Shown: positions 1-9,200 of the stretch, one piece after another
Layout: each line of letters starts with the position of its first letter
How positions within the stretch are numbered: the first letter of the stretch is position 1
DNA from: Haliea sp041583655
GTDB taxonomy: Bacteria; Pseudomonadota; Gammaproteobacteria; Pseudomonadales; Halieaceae
Reading direction: 5' to 3'
Length of the DNA stretch: 29,327 bases
Assembly: GCA_041583655.1 (NCBI GenBank)
Contig: JBFHFJ010000005.1
Span: 1 to 29,327 of the forward strand
Program-made: the position numbers and the translations under genes
Notes under the pieces: generated by a model
Databases searched by the model: none
Seen by the model: the letters and a program-made list of their open reading frames with translations, nothing else
What the model was told of the DNA's origin: nothing

Positions 1-2
1 AC

Positions 3-164
3 TTCGACAGCTCCCCCGCCATGCGCCCGCTGGTAAAGTGGGTGGCGCAGCGGCTGGGTCCCGACAAGGGCAAGAGCATTTACCTGCTGAGCCTGTTTCC
101 TGGCTCACCCGCCAAGCTCGGCAGCAAGATTGCCGGCCTTCCGAAACCCGATAACTGTCTGTAG
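3..164 (+). CDS. 3' end of an unidentified protein (5' truncated by window edge)
   Basis: An open frame enters from the left edge and ends at TAG 162-164, giving about 53 C-terminal residues that finish ...GLPKPDNCL. Codon usage is the same GC-rich type as the neighbours. The trmA start codon follows only 6 nt after this stop, so the two genes are probably co-transcribed. I do not recognise the family from this tail: there is no clear motif, membrane segment or signal in the visible part. Confidence 0.6.
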   Translation, partial: FDSSPAMRPLVKWVAQRLGPDKGKSIYLLSLFPGSPAKLGSKIAGLPKPDNCL

Positions 165-170
165 GCGCCC

Positions 171-1268
171 ATGCCCCTGAGTACTTTCGATCCCGCCCGC
201 TACAGCGAACTGCTTGCCGCCAAGACCGCACGAGTGCAAGGACTGCTGGCGGGTTTCGGCGCGCCGGAAGCCGAGGTGATCCCGTCGCCGGATGCGGGTT
301 TTCGCATGCGCGCAGAGTTCCGGCTCTGGCACGACGGCGACAACCTGGACTATGTGATGTTCCGCCGCGGCGAACCCGGCACTCCGATACCGGTGCGGGA
401 CTTTCCCATTGCCTGCGAAACTATCCAGCGCCTGATGCCCGAGCTGCTGGCCCGGTTGCGGCAGGATCCCGAACTGCGCCACAAGCTCTTCCAGGCCGAA
501 TTTCTCAGCACCCTGGCGGGAGACACCCTGGTCACGCTGGTCTACCACCGGCGCCTGGAGGATTCCTGGCGGTTCAGGGCGGAAGCCCTGGCCACCGACC
601 TGGGGGTCGCCCTTGTCGGGCGCAGCCGCAAGCAGAAAGAAATTATCGGCCGCGATTTTGTCACCGAACAGCTGCCCATTGAGGGCCGGCACTACCATTA
701 TCGCCAGTACGAACAGGCCTTTACCCAGCCCAACGCCACGGTCAACATTCGCATGATCGAATGGGCCTGTCGCAACGCCCGGGACCTTGGCGGCGATCTC
801 CTGGAACTGTATTGCGGCAACGGCAACTTCACCCTGCCGCTGGCCCGCCACTTTGATCAGATCATTGCCACGGAACTGGCCAAAACCTCCATCCGCGCGG
901 CGCAGTGGAACCTGGAGGCGAACAACATCGACAACGTGCAGATGATCCGCCTGGCCGCGGAGGAAGTGACCCAGGCCATGAATGGCGAGCGGGAATTTCG
1001 CCGTCTGGCAGACCTGCCCCGACCACTGGCGGATTACCAGCTCAATACCGTGTTTGTGGACCCGCCGCGTGCAGGGCTGGACCCGGCCACCACGGCGATG
1101 GTGCAGCGCTTCCCCAGCATACTGTACGTATCCTGCAACCCGGAAACCCTGGCAGCGAATCTGTCAGTTTTGACCCGCACCCACCGCGTGAATGCCCTGG
1201 CCCTGTTCGACCAGTTCCCCTACACCGACCACATGGAGTGTGGTGTACTGCTCCAGCGTCCCGCCTAG
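171..1268 (+). CDS. trmA: tRNA (uracil-5-)-methyltransferase TrmA
   Basis: This is the SAM-dependent enzyme that makes ribothymidine (m5U54) in the T-loop of tRNAs; in E. coli it also acts on tmRNA. The protein has 365 residues, against 366 in E. coli. The SAM-binding motif LLELYCGNGNF is present, followed by FVDPPRAG. The catalytic nucleophile is Cys322 in the YVSCNPETL motif, and the C-terminal base is Glu356 in HMECG. There is no extra N-terminal TRAM domain and no [4Fe-4S] cysteine cluster, which separates TrmA from the RlmC/RlmD/RumA 23S rRNA paralogues. The start ATG lies 6 nt after the preceding stop. Its stop codon overlaps that of the convergent gene: both use the same CTAG at 1265-1268. 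Confidence 0.96.
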   Translation: MPLSTFDPARYSELLAAKTARVQGLLAGFGAPEAEVIPSPDAGFRMRAEFRLWHDGDNLDYVMFRRGEPGTPIPVRDFPIACETIQRLMPELLARLRQDPELRHKLFQAEFLSTLAGDTLVTLVYHRRLEDSWRFRAEALATDLGVALVGRSRKQKEIIGRDFVTEQLPIEGRHYHYRQYEQAFTQPNATVNIRMIEWACRNARDLGGDLLELYCGNGNFTLPLARHFDQIIATELAKTSIRAAQWNLEANNIDNVQMIRLAAEEVTQAMNGEREFRRLADLPRPLADYQLNTVFVDPPRAGLDPATTAMVQRFPSILYVSCNPETLAANLSVLTRTHRVNALALFDQFPYTDHMECGVLLQRPA

Positions 1269-2188
1269 CAGCGTATGCCGAAAGCGAGCAGGCCGCGCCC
1301 CAGAACCTCGTCCAGGCGCTCAGCATCACTCTCCTTGACCTCCAGATAGCGCAAGCGGTGCTCCTTGCACACTTCCTTGTTGCGCAACTTGGCGGACAGG
1401 CGGGACGGAGCCGCCCCCTCCTGCCAGCAATCAATATAGACGCTACCCGCGGGCAGGAAAAAGTCCGCCTGCAGGTCCTCCTCCACCGGCAGGGCGCGCC
1501 CGGTGGCGTGTGCAAGCTGGGCCAGATACAGCCAGTTGCACACCAGTGCCTGCAGTCGGGAGGCTGTGCGGTGGCCATCGATACCACTGCAAGCTCCTTC
1601 GTCGGCCACCTGGCCGGCGCTGCCGGTCGCAAACAGGTCCGGCGCCACTGGATCCGGCCTGCCTCGCAAAGGTTCACCGCCTGCACAGTCAGGCTCTCCT
1701 GACAAGCGCTCCAGTTCCCGGTGGATCACCGGATGGTCTACGATCTCATGGGGCCAGTTGACGTAGAACGCGCCGGTGCTTTCGCTCTCGGCCTGCTGCC
1801 CACCCAGCTGGCGGCCAAACTCCGTCAGCTCCCAGCCCAGGATACTGTGCTGCTGCAAACCCAGTTCGGCCAGGGCCCGGTTGAGCTGTCGCGGCTGCAA
1901 CCGCGGGTAATAGCGCCGCATCTGGCTCGCTGTGATGCGCTGGTTGGATTCTATCGCACTGAGCAAGGGGTGCTGCACCAGTGCCTGGGGCCAGACTATG
2001 TAACGGCCGAAGCGCTTGCTGTCCCGATAGAGACCGCCCTCGTATTCGCCCTTGGGGGTCAGCACCCAGGTGTCGGAGTGGCGTTCAATCCAGCCGTAAT
2101 CCTTGAGGGTGACAAAGAGCTGTTGCACCGGAATTTCCAGGGCGCGCGCCAACGCCGTGGTGGACAGGCGCTCCTCTTCAGTACTCAT
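1265..2188 (-). CDS. Tandem winged-helix-like repeat protein with probable PD-(D/E)XK nuclease-like C-terminal domain
   Basis: The product has 307 aa and no signal peptide or membrane segment, so it is probably cytoplasmic. Residues about 8-75 and 87-155 look like two copies of one HTH/winged-helix-like module. Each has a helical start, then a W(V/E)LT segment, then a closing block (IVWPQALVQHPLL in copy 1, VNWPHEIVDHPVI in copy 2). Residues about 165-210 are a low-complexity linker. The C-terminal part (about 238-300) has D242-F-F-L-P, then YID253CW, then a Lys-rich stretch around K271-K285 and a VLGRGL end. This pattern resembles PD-(D/E)XK nuclease-like domains appended to helicases and topoisomerases. 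Homologues in pseudomonads are, as I recall, sometimes mislabelled glycerol kinase; no kinase motif is seen here. Its ATG overlaps the dUTPase stop (ATGA), which implies translational coupling. Function unknown; the nuclease call is inference. Confidence 0.8.
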   Translation of the reverse strand: MSTEEERLSTTALARALEIPVQQLFVTLKDYGWIERHSDTWVLTPKGEYEGGLYRDSKRFGRYIVWPQALVQHPLLSAIESNQRITASQMRRYYPRLQPRQLNRALAELGLQQHSILGWELTEFGRQLGGQQAESESTGAFYVNWPHEIVDHPVIHRELERLSGEPDCAGGEPLRGRPDPVAPDLFATGSAGQVADEGACSGIDGHRTASRLQALVCNWLYLAQLAHATGRALPVEEDLQADFFLPAGSVYIDCWQEGAAPSRLSAKLRNKEVCKEHRLRYLEVKESDAERLDEVLGRGLLAFGIRC

Positions 2189-2820
2189 GCGCTGGCGGAC
2201 GCCGGACTGCCCGGGTAGCGGGCCTGCAGGGCGGCATACACGCTGTCGGCGAACTCGGGCGCGCTGCTGTCCAGCGCCGCCAGCACTTCCACAAGGTGCT
2301 CGTTATCTTCGCGACCGTGCCACAACTTCTGGTAGCTGCCATCCTGGTAGCCGTGATCCTGACGGAAAAAGTTGAGCACGTTCTTGCCGACATAGGCGCT
2401 GTAAAGACCGTCGAAATCCAGGCCCGAGGCCAGCATGAGCTCCCAGAAACAGCGCGGCGAAAACCCCCTGGTCTGCAGGGTGTGCAGGGCCAGGGCCTCG
2501 GTGGCCTCGCGCACATCCAGCCCCGCCGGCTGGAAACCGGCAACGTCGGCCGCTATGTTAGCGGCCATGGTGTCGATACTGTCACCGCTGGCGAACAGGG
2601 CAGAAAGGCCAAAATGCCAGATGTCGATGACCTCCAGCTGCACCTGCTCCAGGTCGGGCGTTTGTTTCTTCCACCACTTGTACCCGTAGTGTTCGATCAA
2701 CTCCGCGCATTCGATCCACAGCGCGCGGTACCAGGCGAACTCCTGGCCGATCCAGTCCGGGTGGACCCGGGTATTCATCCGGTGCTGCATGCCAAGCATG
2801 GTCCTGAGTGCCTGTTCCAA
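2185..2820 (-). CDS. Dimeric (all-alpha) type dUTP diphosphatase
   Basis: This enzyme hydrolyses dUTP to dUMP and pyrophosphate, which limits uracil incorporation into DNA and supplies dUMP for thymidylate synthesis. The sequence matches the all-alpha NTP-PPase superfamily (dUTPase_2, Leishmania/Campylobacter type), not the trimeric beta Dut. It has an acidic metal-binding pair of helices (WIECAELIEHYGYKWWKK, then LEQVQLEVIDIWHF), with E37, E40, E63 and D66 as likely Mg2+ ligands. The family block GKNVLNFFRQDHGYQDGSY lies towards the C-terminus. I chose the TTG at 2818-2820 because AGGAG sits 6 nt upstream and the resulting N-terminus (MEQALRTMLGMQ) fits the family. An ATG at 2797-2799 is the alternative; a longer TTG start at 2877 is unlikely. 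It is the first gene of a two-gene operon with the overlapping downstream gene. It is divergent from mscK. Confidence 0.9.
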   Translation of the reverse strand: MEQALRTMLGMQHRMNTRVHPDWIGQEFAWYRALWIECAELIEHYGYKWWKKQTPDLEQVQLEVIDIWHFGLSALFASGDSIDTMAANIAADVAGFQPAGLDVREATEALALHTLQTRGFSPRCFWELMLASGLDFDGLYSAYVGKNVLNFFRQDHGYQDGSYQKLWHGREDNEHLVEVLAALDSSAPEFADSVYAALQARYPGSPASASA

Positions 2821-2826
2821 TGTGTG

Positions 2827-2831
2827 CTCCT
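2827..2831 (-). promoter_or_regulatory. Shine-Dalgarno AGGAG deciding a TTG start
   Basis: On the minus strand AGGAG is followed by six bases and then TTG at 2820-2818. The ATG seven codons further in has only a poorly spaced AGGA directly before it. This is the reason for calling a TTG start for the dUTPase. Confidence 0.55.
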
Positions 2832-2929
2832 GCGTTGGGGTGATTCGTGTGCGCAAAGAATACCAGCTTCTTCCCAAACAGCCACGAGCAGACTACCCTT
2901 GCTCCTTGTTGTCGCCGGAAGTATTGCCC

Positions 2930-5900
2930 ATGTTCAGTTTTCGCCGAGTCGCTGGTGTGCTGCTGCTCGCCTGTGTATTCCCGCAGCTGGCGAGTGCCAC
3001 TACAGTTGCGAAGTTACAGGAGGACATGAAGCAGTCCGTCGAGGCGAGCCAGGCGGATACCGAGAAACAGGAGTTGCAGGAGCTATACCAGACCGCAATC
3101 GAATTCCTGCGCAAACGCGACACGTTGCTGGAAAACCAGGCCACTCTGGGCTCCCGGATTGAACAGGCTCCCGAGCAGTTGCGCCGGCACCGGCAACAAC
3201 TGGAACGCCTTGTGTCGCCCTCCGCTGAGAGCATACGCAACACGTTCCGGCGGGCGGACGTGGCAGCACTCGAGGAACAGCTGCGGGAAAAGGTCAGCAC
3301 CATGCTTGGCCTCCAGGGAGAACTGGCGACGGTGAATGGAGAACTGGTTGCCGCGCAGACCCGGCCGGAAACAGTACAGGCGCAGATCGCCGGCAACCAG
3401 GCACGCGAACAGGAGCTCAATGAACAGCTGCGACAGCTGGAGCGGCAACCGGACAGCCGACTTCGCAGCGCGCGCATCGTTCGCCTCCAGGCAGAGCAAG
3501 AGCAACTGGCGGAGAACAGTCGCCTCCTGCAACGCAAGTTGCTCAGCAACGCCGTATTGCAGGAGCTTGCCGAGGCACAACGAGCGCTGCTGCGACGCCA
3601 GATCGGCGCCCTGGAAACGGAAACCGACACCCTGCAGGATCTGCTTGAGGAGGCCCGGCGCAAGGATTCGCTGCAGGCCGTCTCCGAAGCGAACGACACC
3701 CTCCACCTGACCAGCGATCATCAACTGCTGCGCAGGCAGGTTCAGACCAACCAACAGCTGAGCGAGGAATTGCTGAGCGCTTCGGGCAGGGTGGGTGAAC
3801 TGACCCGCAGCAGCATCACCACTGCCCAGCAGATCGAGAAGCTGCTGCAGATTGAGCAGGCCCTGGAACAGCAGATCGAAGTTCTCCGCGGCAGCGTCCT
3901 GCTCTCGCGCATTCTGCATCAGCAGAAACGGGAGCTGCCGAGGGTTCAGGGTCCCCTGACCACCGCGGACCAGATCGCGGATCTCCGGCTGCGACAATTT
4001 GAGCTGAACGCGCTGAAAATCGAGCTGGAAGACCCCGAGCAGATGGTGAACCGGCTCCTGCAGGCGCTGCCGGTGGAGCAGCGGGAGGCGTTGCGGCCAG
4101 ACTTGCAGCAAGTCATCGCCAACCGGGCAAGCCTGGTAACCCAGTTGGAGCCCATCACCAATGCCCGGCTGAGCCAGGCCATCACCCTGCAGTTGAATCA
4201 GCAGCGCTTGCACTCCCTGAGCAGCAACCTGCACGGCAGAATCGATGACCAGCTGATCTGGGTTGCCAGCACCCGCCCGGTAGACATCGCCTGGCTGCAG
4301 GCCCTGCCACTGAACCTGACGTCCCAGTGGCAGGCCCTGGATCTGGCCCGGGCGACGGGCACTCTGTTCTCCAGCCTGCGCGGAAACTGGCCCTGGCTGC
4401 TCCCTTCGCTCGCCCTCCTGGGAATCTATGCCCTTGTTCGCCGGAGGCTGCAGTCGCGCCTGGCGGCTCTGCACGAGGACGTCCGGCATTTTCGCCGGGA
4501 CACCACCTTGCATACGCCGCTGGCGTTGTTGCTGACCTCCATTCAGATCACCCCGGTACCGCTGGTGCTGCTCACCGCAGGCATTGTCTGCAGGCAGCTG
4601 GAGCCGCTCATGCCGGTCACCGGTGCGGTACTGACCCAGCTGGCCCTGGCCTGGTTTGTACTGCACCTGCTGTATCGGGTACTCGACCCCGCGGGACTGG
4701 CCGGGCGGCACTTCCGCTGGCAAAACGCACTGGTACAGCAACTCCACACGCTGGTGCGGAACATGGCGTGGATTCTGTTGCCGCTGGTCCTCGCCACCAC
4801 TGTCAATGTCGAATTGCCCGAGTACCAGGAACAGGACGCACTTGGGCGCGTGTCCATTATCCTTGGCATGGTTCTCCTTGGCGCCCTGCTCGGGCGCAGC
4901 ATGTGGAGCACGCAGCCGCTGTACAGCTCGAAAACCGCCCACTTCGGCATCACGCTGGCCCTGGCCGCCACGCCACTGTTCCTCGCGGGCATGACCATCT
5001 GGGGCTACCAATATACGGCCGTCAATCTCGCCCACCGATACTGGTACACCCTGTACCTCATCGTCTTATGGATGCTCCTCGAAGGTACGATCGTCCGCAA
5101 TCTGAGTGTCGCCAGCCGGCGCCTCGCCTACCAGCGCTCCCTGGCGCGACGCGAGGCGCTGTTGAAACGTGAGGGCACCGAGAGCGATGTCGCCGTGGAG
5201 GTGCCGGAACTCGCAATTGACCAGGTTAACGAGCAATCCCTGCGCCTGGCTAAGCTCGGCATACTGGCGCTTTTCTCTGTCCTCATCTACCTGATCTGGT
5301 CGGACCTGGTAAGCGCCACCACGTATCTGGACTCCTTTACGCTCTGGCAGTACAACGCCGGTACCAGCGACGCCCCCGAGCTGACTCCCATGAGTGTCGC
5401 CGACGTCCTGGGCGCCCTGATCATCATCATCTTCACCGTGACCCTGGCCCGCAATCTACCCGGATTGCTGGAAGTGCTGATCCTGTCGCGGTTGAACCTG
5501 CGCCAGGGCAGCAGTTATGCAGTCACCACCCTGCTCAGCTATGTCATCATCAGCGTTGGCTTCGTCAGCGGGCTTGCCGCCCTCGGCGTGAGCTGGAACA
5601 AATTACAGTGGCTGGTCGCCGCACTCAGCGTAGGCCTGGGTTTCGGCCTGCAGGAGATTTTCGCCAACGCGGTTTCCGGGATCATCATCCTGTTTGAACG
5701 CCCGGTGCGCATAGGCGATGTCGTCACCATTGGTGACCTGTCAGGTACCGTCAGTCGGATTCGCATCCGGGCCACCACGATTACCGACTTCGACCGCAAG
5801 GAAATCATCGTCCCCAACAAGAACTTTGTCACCGGGCAACTGATCAACTGGTCGCTGCATGACACCATTACCCGGGTTACCGTCCGGGTCGGCGTCGCCT

Positions 5901-6214
5901 ATGGCTCGGACCTGGAGCTGACCCGAAAGCTGCTGCTGCAAATTGGCAACGACAATCCACTTACGCTCAGGGAACCGCCCCCGCAGGTACTCTTCCTCAG
6001 TTTTGGTGACAGCACCCTGGACCACGAGTTGCGCGTTCACGTCAAGGATGTGGGCGACCGCCTGCCAGCCATTGACGCACTTAACCGGGAAGTTGATCGC
6101 CTGTTCCGAGAGCACAACATCGAGATTGCCTTTCCCCAGGTGGACCTCAACCTGCGCAAAAGCGAGGGACTCGACCAGCTGACGGCGCGCCCCGCGCCCG
6201 GATCAGGAGGATAA
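2930..6214 (+). CDS. mscK: MscK-type potassium-associated mechanosensitive channel (large MscS family)
   Basis: This is an inner-membrane channel that opens with membrane tension and releases solutes during hypo-osmotic shock. The product is 1094 aa from ATG 2930 (E. coli MscK is 1120). A signal peptide covers residues 1-23 with an ASA cleavage site. A long periplasmic region rich in Gln, Glu and Leu and predicted as coiled coil (about 25-470) follows, then about ten or eleven membrane segments from residue 486. The pore helix and beta domain lie near 863-980 and contain SVGLGFGLQEIFANAVSG, then LFERPVRIGDVVTIG, then IIVPNKNF, which is closer to MscK/KefA than to small MscS. The open frame extends upstream to 2789, but that part would precede the signal peptide and overlap the divergent dUTPase, so it was dropped. 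GGAAG at 2916-2920 is the likely ribosome site. The next gene starts 4 nt after the stop. Confidence 0.92.
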   Translation: MFSFRRVAGVLLLACVFPQLASATTVAKLQEDMKQSVEASQADTEKQELQELYQTAIEFLRKRDTLLENQATLGSRIEQAPEQLRRHRQQLERLVSPSAESIRNTFRRADVAALEEQLREKVSTMLGLQGELATVNGELVAAQTRPETVQAQIAGNQAREQELNEQLRQLERQPDSRLRSARIVRLQAEQEQLAENSRLLQRKLLSNAVLQELAEAQRALLRRQIGALETETDTLQDLLEEARRKDSLQAVSEANDTLHLTSDHQLLRRQVQTNQQLSEELLSASGRVGELTRSSITTAQQIEKLLQIEQALEQQIEVLRGSVLLSRILHQQKRELPRVQGPLTTADQIADLRLRQFELNALKIELEDPEQMVNRLLQALPVEQREALRPDLQQVIANRASLVTQLEPITNARLSQAITLQLNQQRLHSLSSNLHGRIDDQLIWVASTRPVDIAWLQALPLNLTSQWQALDLARATGTLFSSLRGNWPWLLPSLALLGIYALVRRRLQSRLAALHEDVRHFRRDTTLHTPLALLLTSIQITPVPLVLLTAGIVCRQLEPLMPVTGAVLTQLALAWFVLHLLYRVLDPAGLAGRHFRWQNALVQQLHTLVRNMAWILLPLVLATTVNVELPEYQEQDALGRVSIILGMVLLGALLGRSMWSTQPLYSSKTAHFGITLALAATPLFLAGMTIWGYQYTAVNLAHRYWYTLYLIVLWMLLEGTIVRNLSVASRRLAYQRSLARREALLKREGTESDVAVEVPELAIDQVNEQSLRLAKLGILALFSVLIYLIWSDLVSATTYLDSFTLWQYNAGTSDAPELTPMSVADVLGALIIIIFTVTLARNLPGLLEVLILSRLNLRQGSSYAVTTLLSYVIISVGFVSGLAALGVSWNKLQWLVAALSVGLGFGLQEIFANAVSGIIILFERPVRIGDVVTIGDLSGTVSRIRIRATTITDFDRKEIIVPNKNFVTGQLINWSLHDTITRVTVRVGVAYGSDLELTRKLLLQIGNDNPLTLREPPPQVLFLSFGDSTLDHELRVHVKDVGDRLPAIDALNREVDRLFREHNIEIAFPQVDLNLRKSEGLDQLTARPAPGSGG

Positions 6215-6218
6215 AACG

Positions 6219-9200
6219 ATGAGATGGCTTGCACTGCTTCTCCTGCCGCTTTGGGCGCAGGCCCAGACCCTGTCCATACCGGAGCCGCTGCAGGACTGGC
6301 AGGAATGGGTACTGCGGGACATACCGGAACACCGCTGTCCACTTTTGCACTCGACCCGAGTGCCCAGGCCTGAAGCCTGGGCATGCGCCTGGCCGGGGCG
6401 ACTGGATGTCACCGTGGACAGCAACGGAGCGGTTTTCCGCGGCGACGCGACGCTCTACGCAAAAGACTGGCTGCCACTGCCGGGAAGTGATGAGCACTGG
6501 CCGCGCACGGTGCTGGTTGACGGACAGCCCTGGCCGGTGATCAGCCAAGGCGGCCTGCCCACCCTGCGCCTGCCGCCGGGCACCCACCGTATAGAGGGCC
6601 GCCTCGACTGGCTCCAGCGGCCCAACTACCTGCCCCTGCCCGCCCTTTACGGCTGGGTTAGCCTGACCGTGGACGGTGCACCCCGGGTGGCCCCTGAACG
6701 CGGCAAACAGGGGCTCTGGCTCGGCCTGCCCAGGACCACAGCCGCCAGCGCCCTGCCGGCCGACGCCCTTGATATTGAAGTGTTCCGCAGGGTTGAAGAC
6801 GGTGTGCCCATGCTGCTGGAGACGCGTCTCCGGCTGACGGTGTCCGGCGCGCTGCGTGAGCTGGCGCTGGGACCGGTTCTGCCCCCGGACTTCGAGCCAG
6901 TCAGCCTGGCCTCGTCGCTGGAGGCCGGCCTGCACCCTACCCAGGGACTGTTTCTGCTGCTGCGACCGGGTGAGCACAGCGTGACCCTGCTGGCCCGGGC
7001 CCGCGCTCCCCTGCCCGACCTGATTGCGACCGCCGGCGTGCCGCCCTGGCCCGACAGCGAACTGTGGAGTTTCGCCGCGGACCCCGCCCTGCGCACCCTG
7101 GAGCTCGGCGGCGCCCGTGCCGTGGATCCTCTGCAAGAAAACATTCCCACTGCCTGGCAGCAGCTGCCGGCCTGGCGCCTGGCTGCGGGTGAGTCACTGG
7201 CCGCCGAGCCACGCAGCCGCGGACTCGGCAGCGCCGGCCGCCCGCGATTAACCCTGCAGCGTCAGGCCTGGCTGGACTTTCACCAGCCCGTACTGCAGGT
7301 CACCGACACCATCACCGGCACGACCGGGGGCTTGCAGCGCCTGCAGCAGGGCGCGCCCTGGACTCTGCAACGGGCGGAACTCGACGGTGTGCCCCAGCCT
7401 CTCAGCATGGGCGCAGAAGGCAGTACCGGTGTCGAGCTGCGCACGGTGCAACTGGCCCTGCAGTCCAGTGCCAGGGTGCCCACCGCCGGGCAGATCCGGG
7501 TAAGCGGCTGGGACCAGACCTTTGCCAGCGTCGACACCACACTGCACCTGCCCCCGGGCCAGGTCCTGGTCGCCGCCCCGGGCGCGGACAGCGCACCCGA
7601 CACCTGGCTCGCCGGCTGGAATTTGCTCGACCTGTTCCTCGTGCTGCTGACCGGCATGCTGCTAGGGCGCCTGCTGGGGCGCCCGTGGGGTCTGCTGGGG
7701 CTGTTGCTGCTGACGCTGGCCTACCCGGAGTATCCCCCCCTGCTGTACCTGTTGGGTGGAGCGGCGGCGATGCAGTTGCTGCGTCAGGCCGTCGGGGACA
7801 GCAGTTTATTCGCACGCAGCGTCGGGGTAGCTCACCGTGCCCTGGTGATCGGACTGGTACTGATAGCCCTGCCCTTCGTCGCCGGCCAAGTGCGACTCGC
7901 TATGTATCCCCAGCTGGAGCTCTACCAGATCGACCGGGCCCAACCGCCGCATCGCAGCAGCGCAGAGACAGGACGGGATCTTGTCCGGGCAACGGCCAAA
8001 CTGGACACCGCGGGGGCAATGCTCGCGACCCGTGAACTGGCTGCGTCAGCACCAGCCGCTGACCCGGTTGTCGCCGACACGACCCGGCCCGCAGCGGACA
8101 TCAGCCCCCAGGCCCTGGCCGGCCCCGGGCAACCGGACTGGAGCTGGCGCCGCGCCGAACTCAGCTGGAACGGCCCGGTGGTTGCCGAGCAGACCATGCG
8201 CCTGATCATCCTGCCACGCTGGCTTACCGCTCTGCTGCGGGTACTCAGTGTGCTGGCGCTTGCCGCCCTGTGCTGGCGCTGGTTTCGGTCACAGGCGCAC
8301 CTTCCGCGGGCCACCGGCGGCAGCGGGACGGCAGCATCACTGGCCCTGCTGGTATTGTCGACCCTGCTGTCGCCGCCGCCCCAGGCCTATGCGGCGGAGA
8401 GCGCCCTGCCGCCACCGGCCCAGTTGCAGGCGCTGCGCGATTGGCTGCTGCGACCACCTGCCTGCGCACCGGACTGCGTGGAGTTGCCCGCGCTTGCCCT
8501 GCGCATCGACAACGCCACCCTGCTCATGCGGCTGGACGTGCACGCCGAGGCCGGCGCGGGCCTTGCCCTGCCCCGGGTGCAACCGGACTGGCAGCTGCTG
8601 GAGCTCAAGGTCGATGGCGCAGAAGTCCGCAGCCTGCGCCAGAGCGACAACCAGCGCTGGCTGTGGCTGGAGCGCGGCATACACCGGGTCGAACTGCGTG
8701 CGGCGCTGCCAGGGGAAGACCGCATCGCATTGCAGTTTGCCAATCCACCTCGAGCCGTTGTCGTCAATACCAGCCCCGGCTGGAGCGCCGCCGGGGTCAG
8801 CGGCGGAAGACTTGCCGGCGACACCCTGGAATTGCGCCGGGAACCAACGATGGCGGGCAACGCCCCGGAGATGCCGACGTTGAGCCGCCGTGGCCTTGAT
8901 GCCAGCCCGTTTTACCGTGTTGAGCGTACACTTCACCTGGGCACTGAGTGGCGCCTGCAGACCCGGGTGCAGCGCTTGGCCCCGGCCACCGGCAATCTCA
9001 TCCTCAACGTTCCACTGTGGCCCGGGGAAAACCCGCTGGACGATGCGCTAGCCGTACGCGCTGGCACTATCGAGTTGACCCTGCCCGATGGTGTAGGGCA
9101 GCGGCAATGGCTGTCGAACATCGTGCCGGTGCCCCGCCTGGAAGTCACCGCGGGCGATCTGGACAAGCGCGCCGAAGTCTGGCGAATAAGCAGCTCGGGG

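Noticed and set aside
2789..2929. Upstream extension of mscK
   Set aside because: It would place 47 residues before a good signal peptide and overlap the start of the divergent dUTPase.
3083..5035. 650-aa open frame on the minus strand inside mscK
   Set aside because: It is antisense to a clear MscK channel, is Gln/Arg-rich as expected of a GC-rich shadow frame, and has no recognisable domain.
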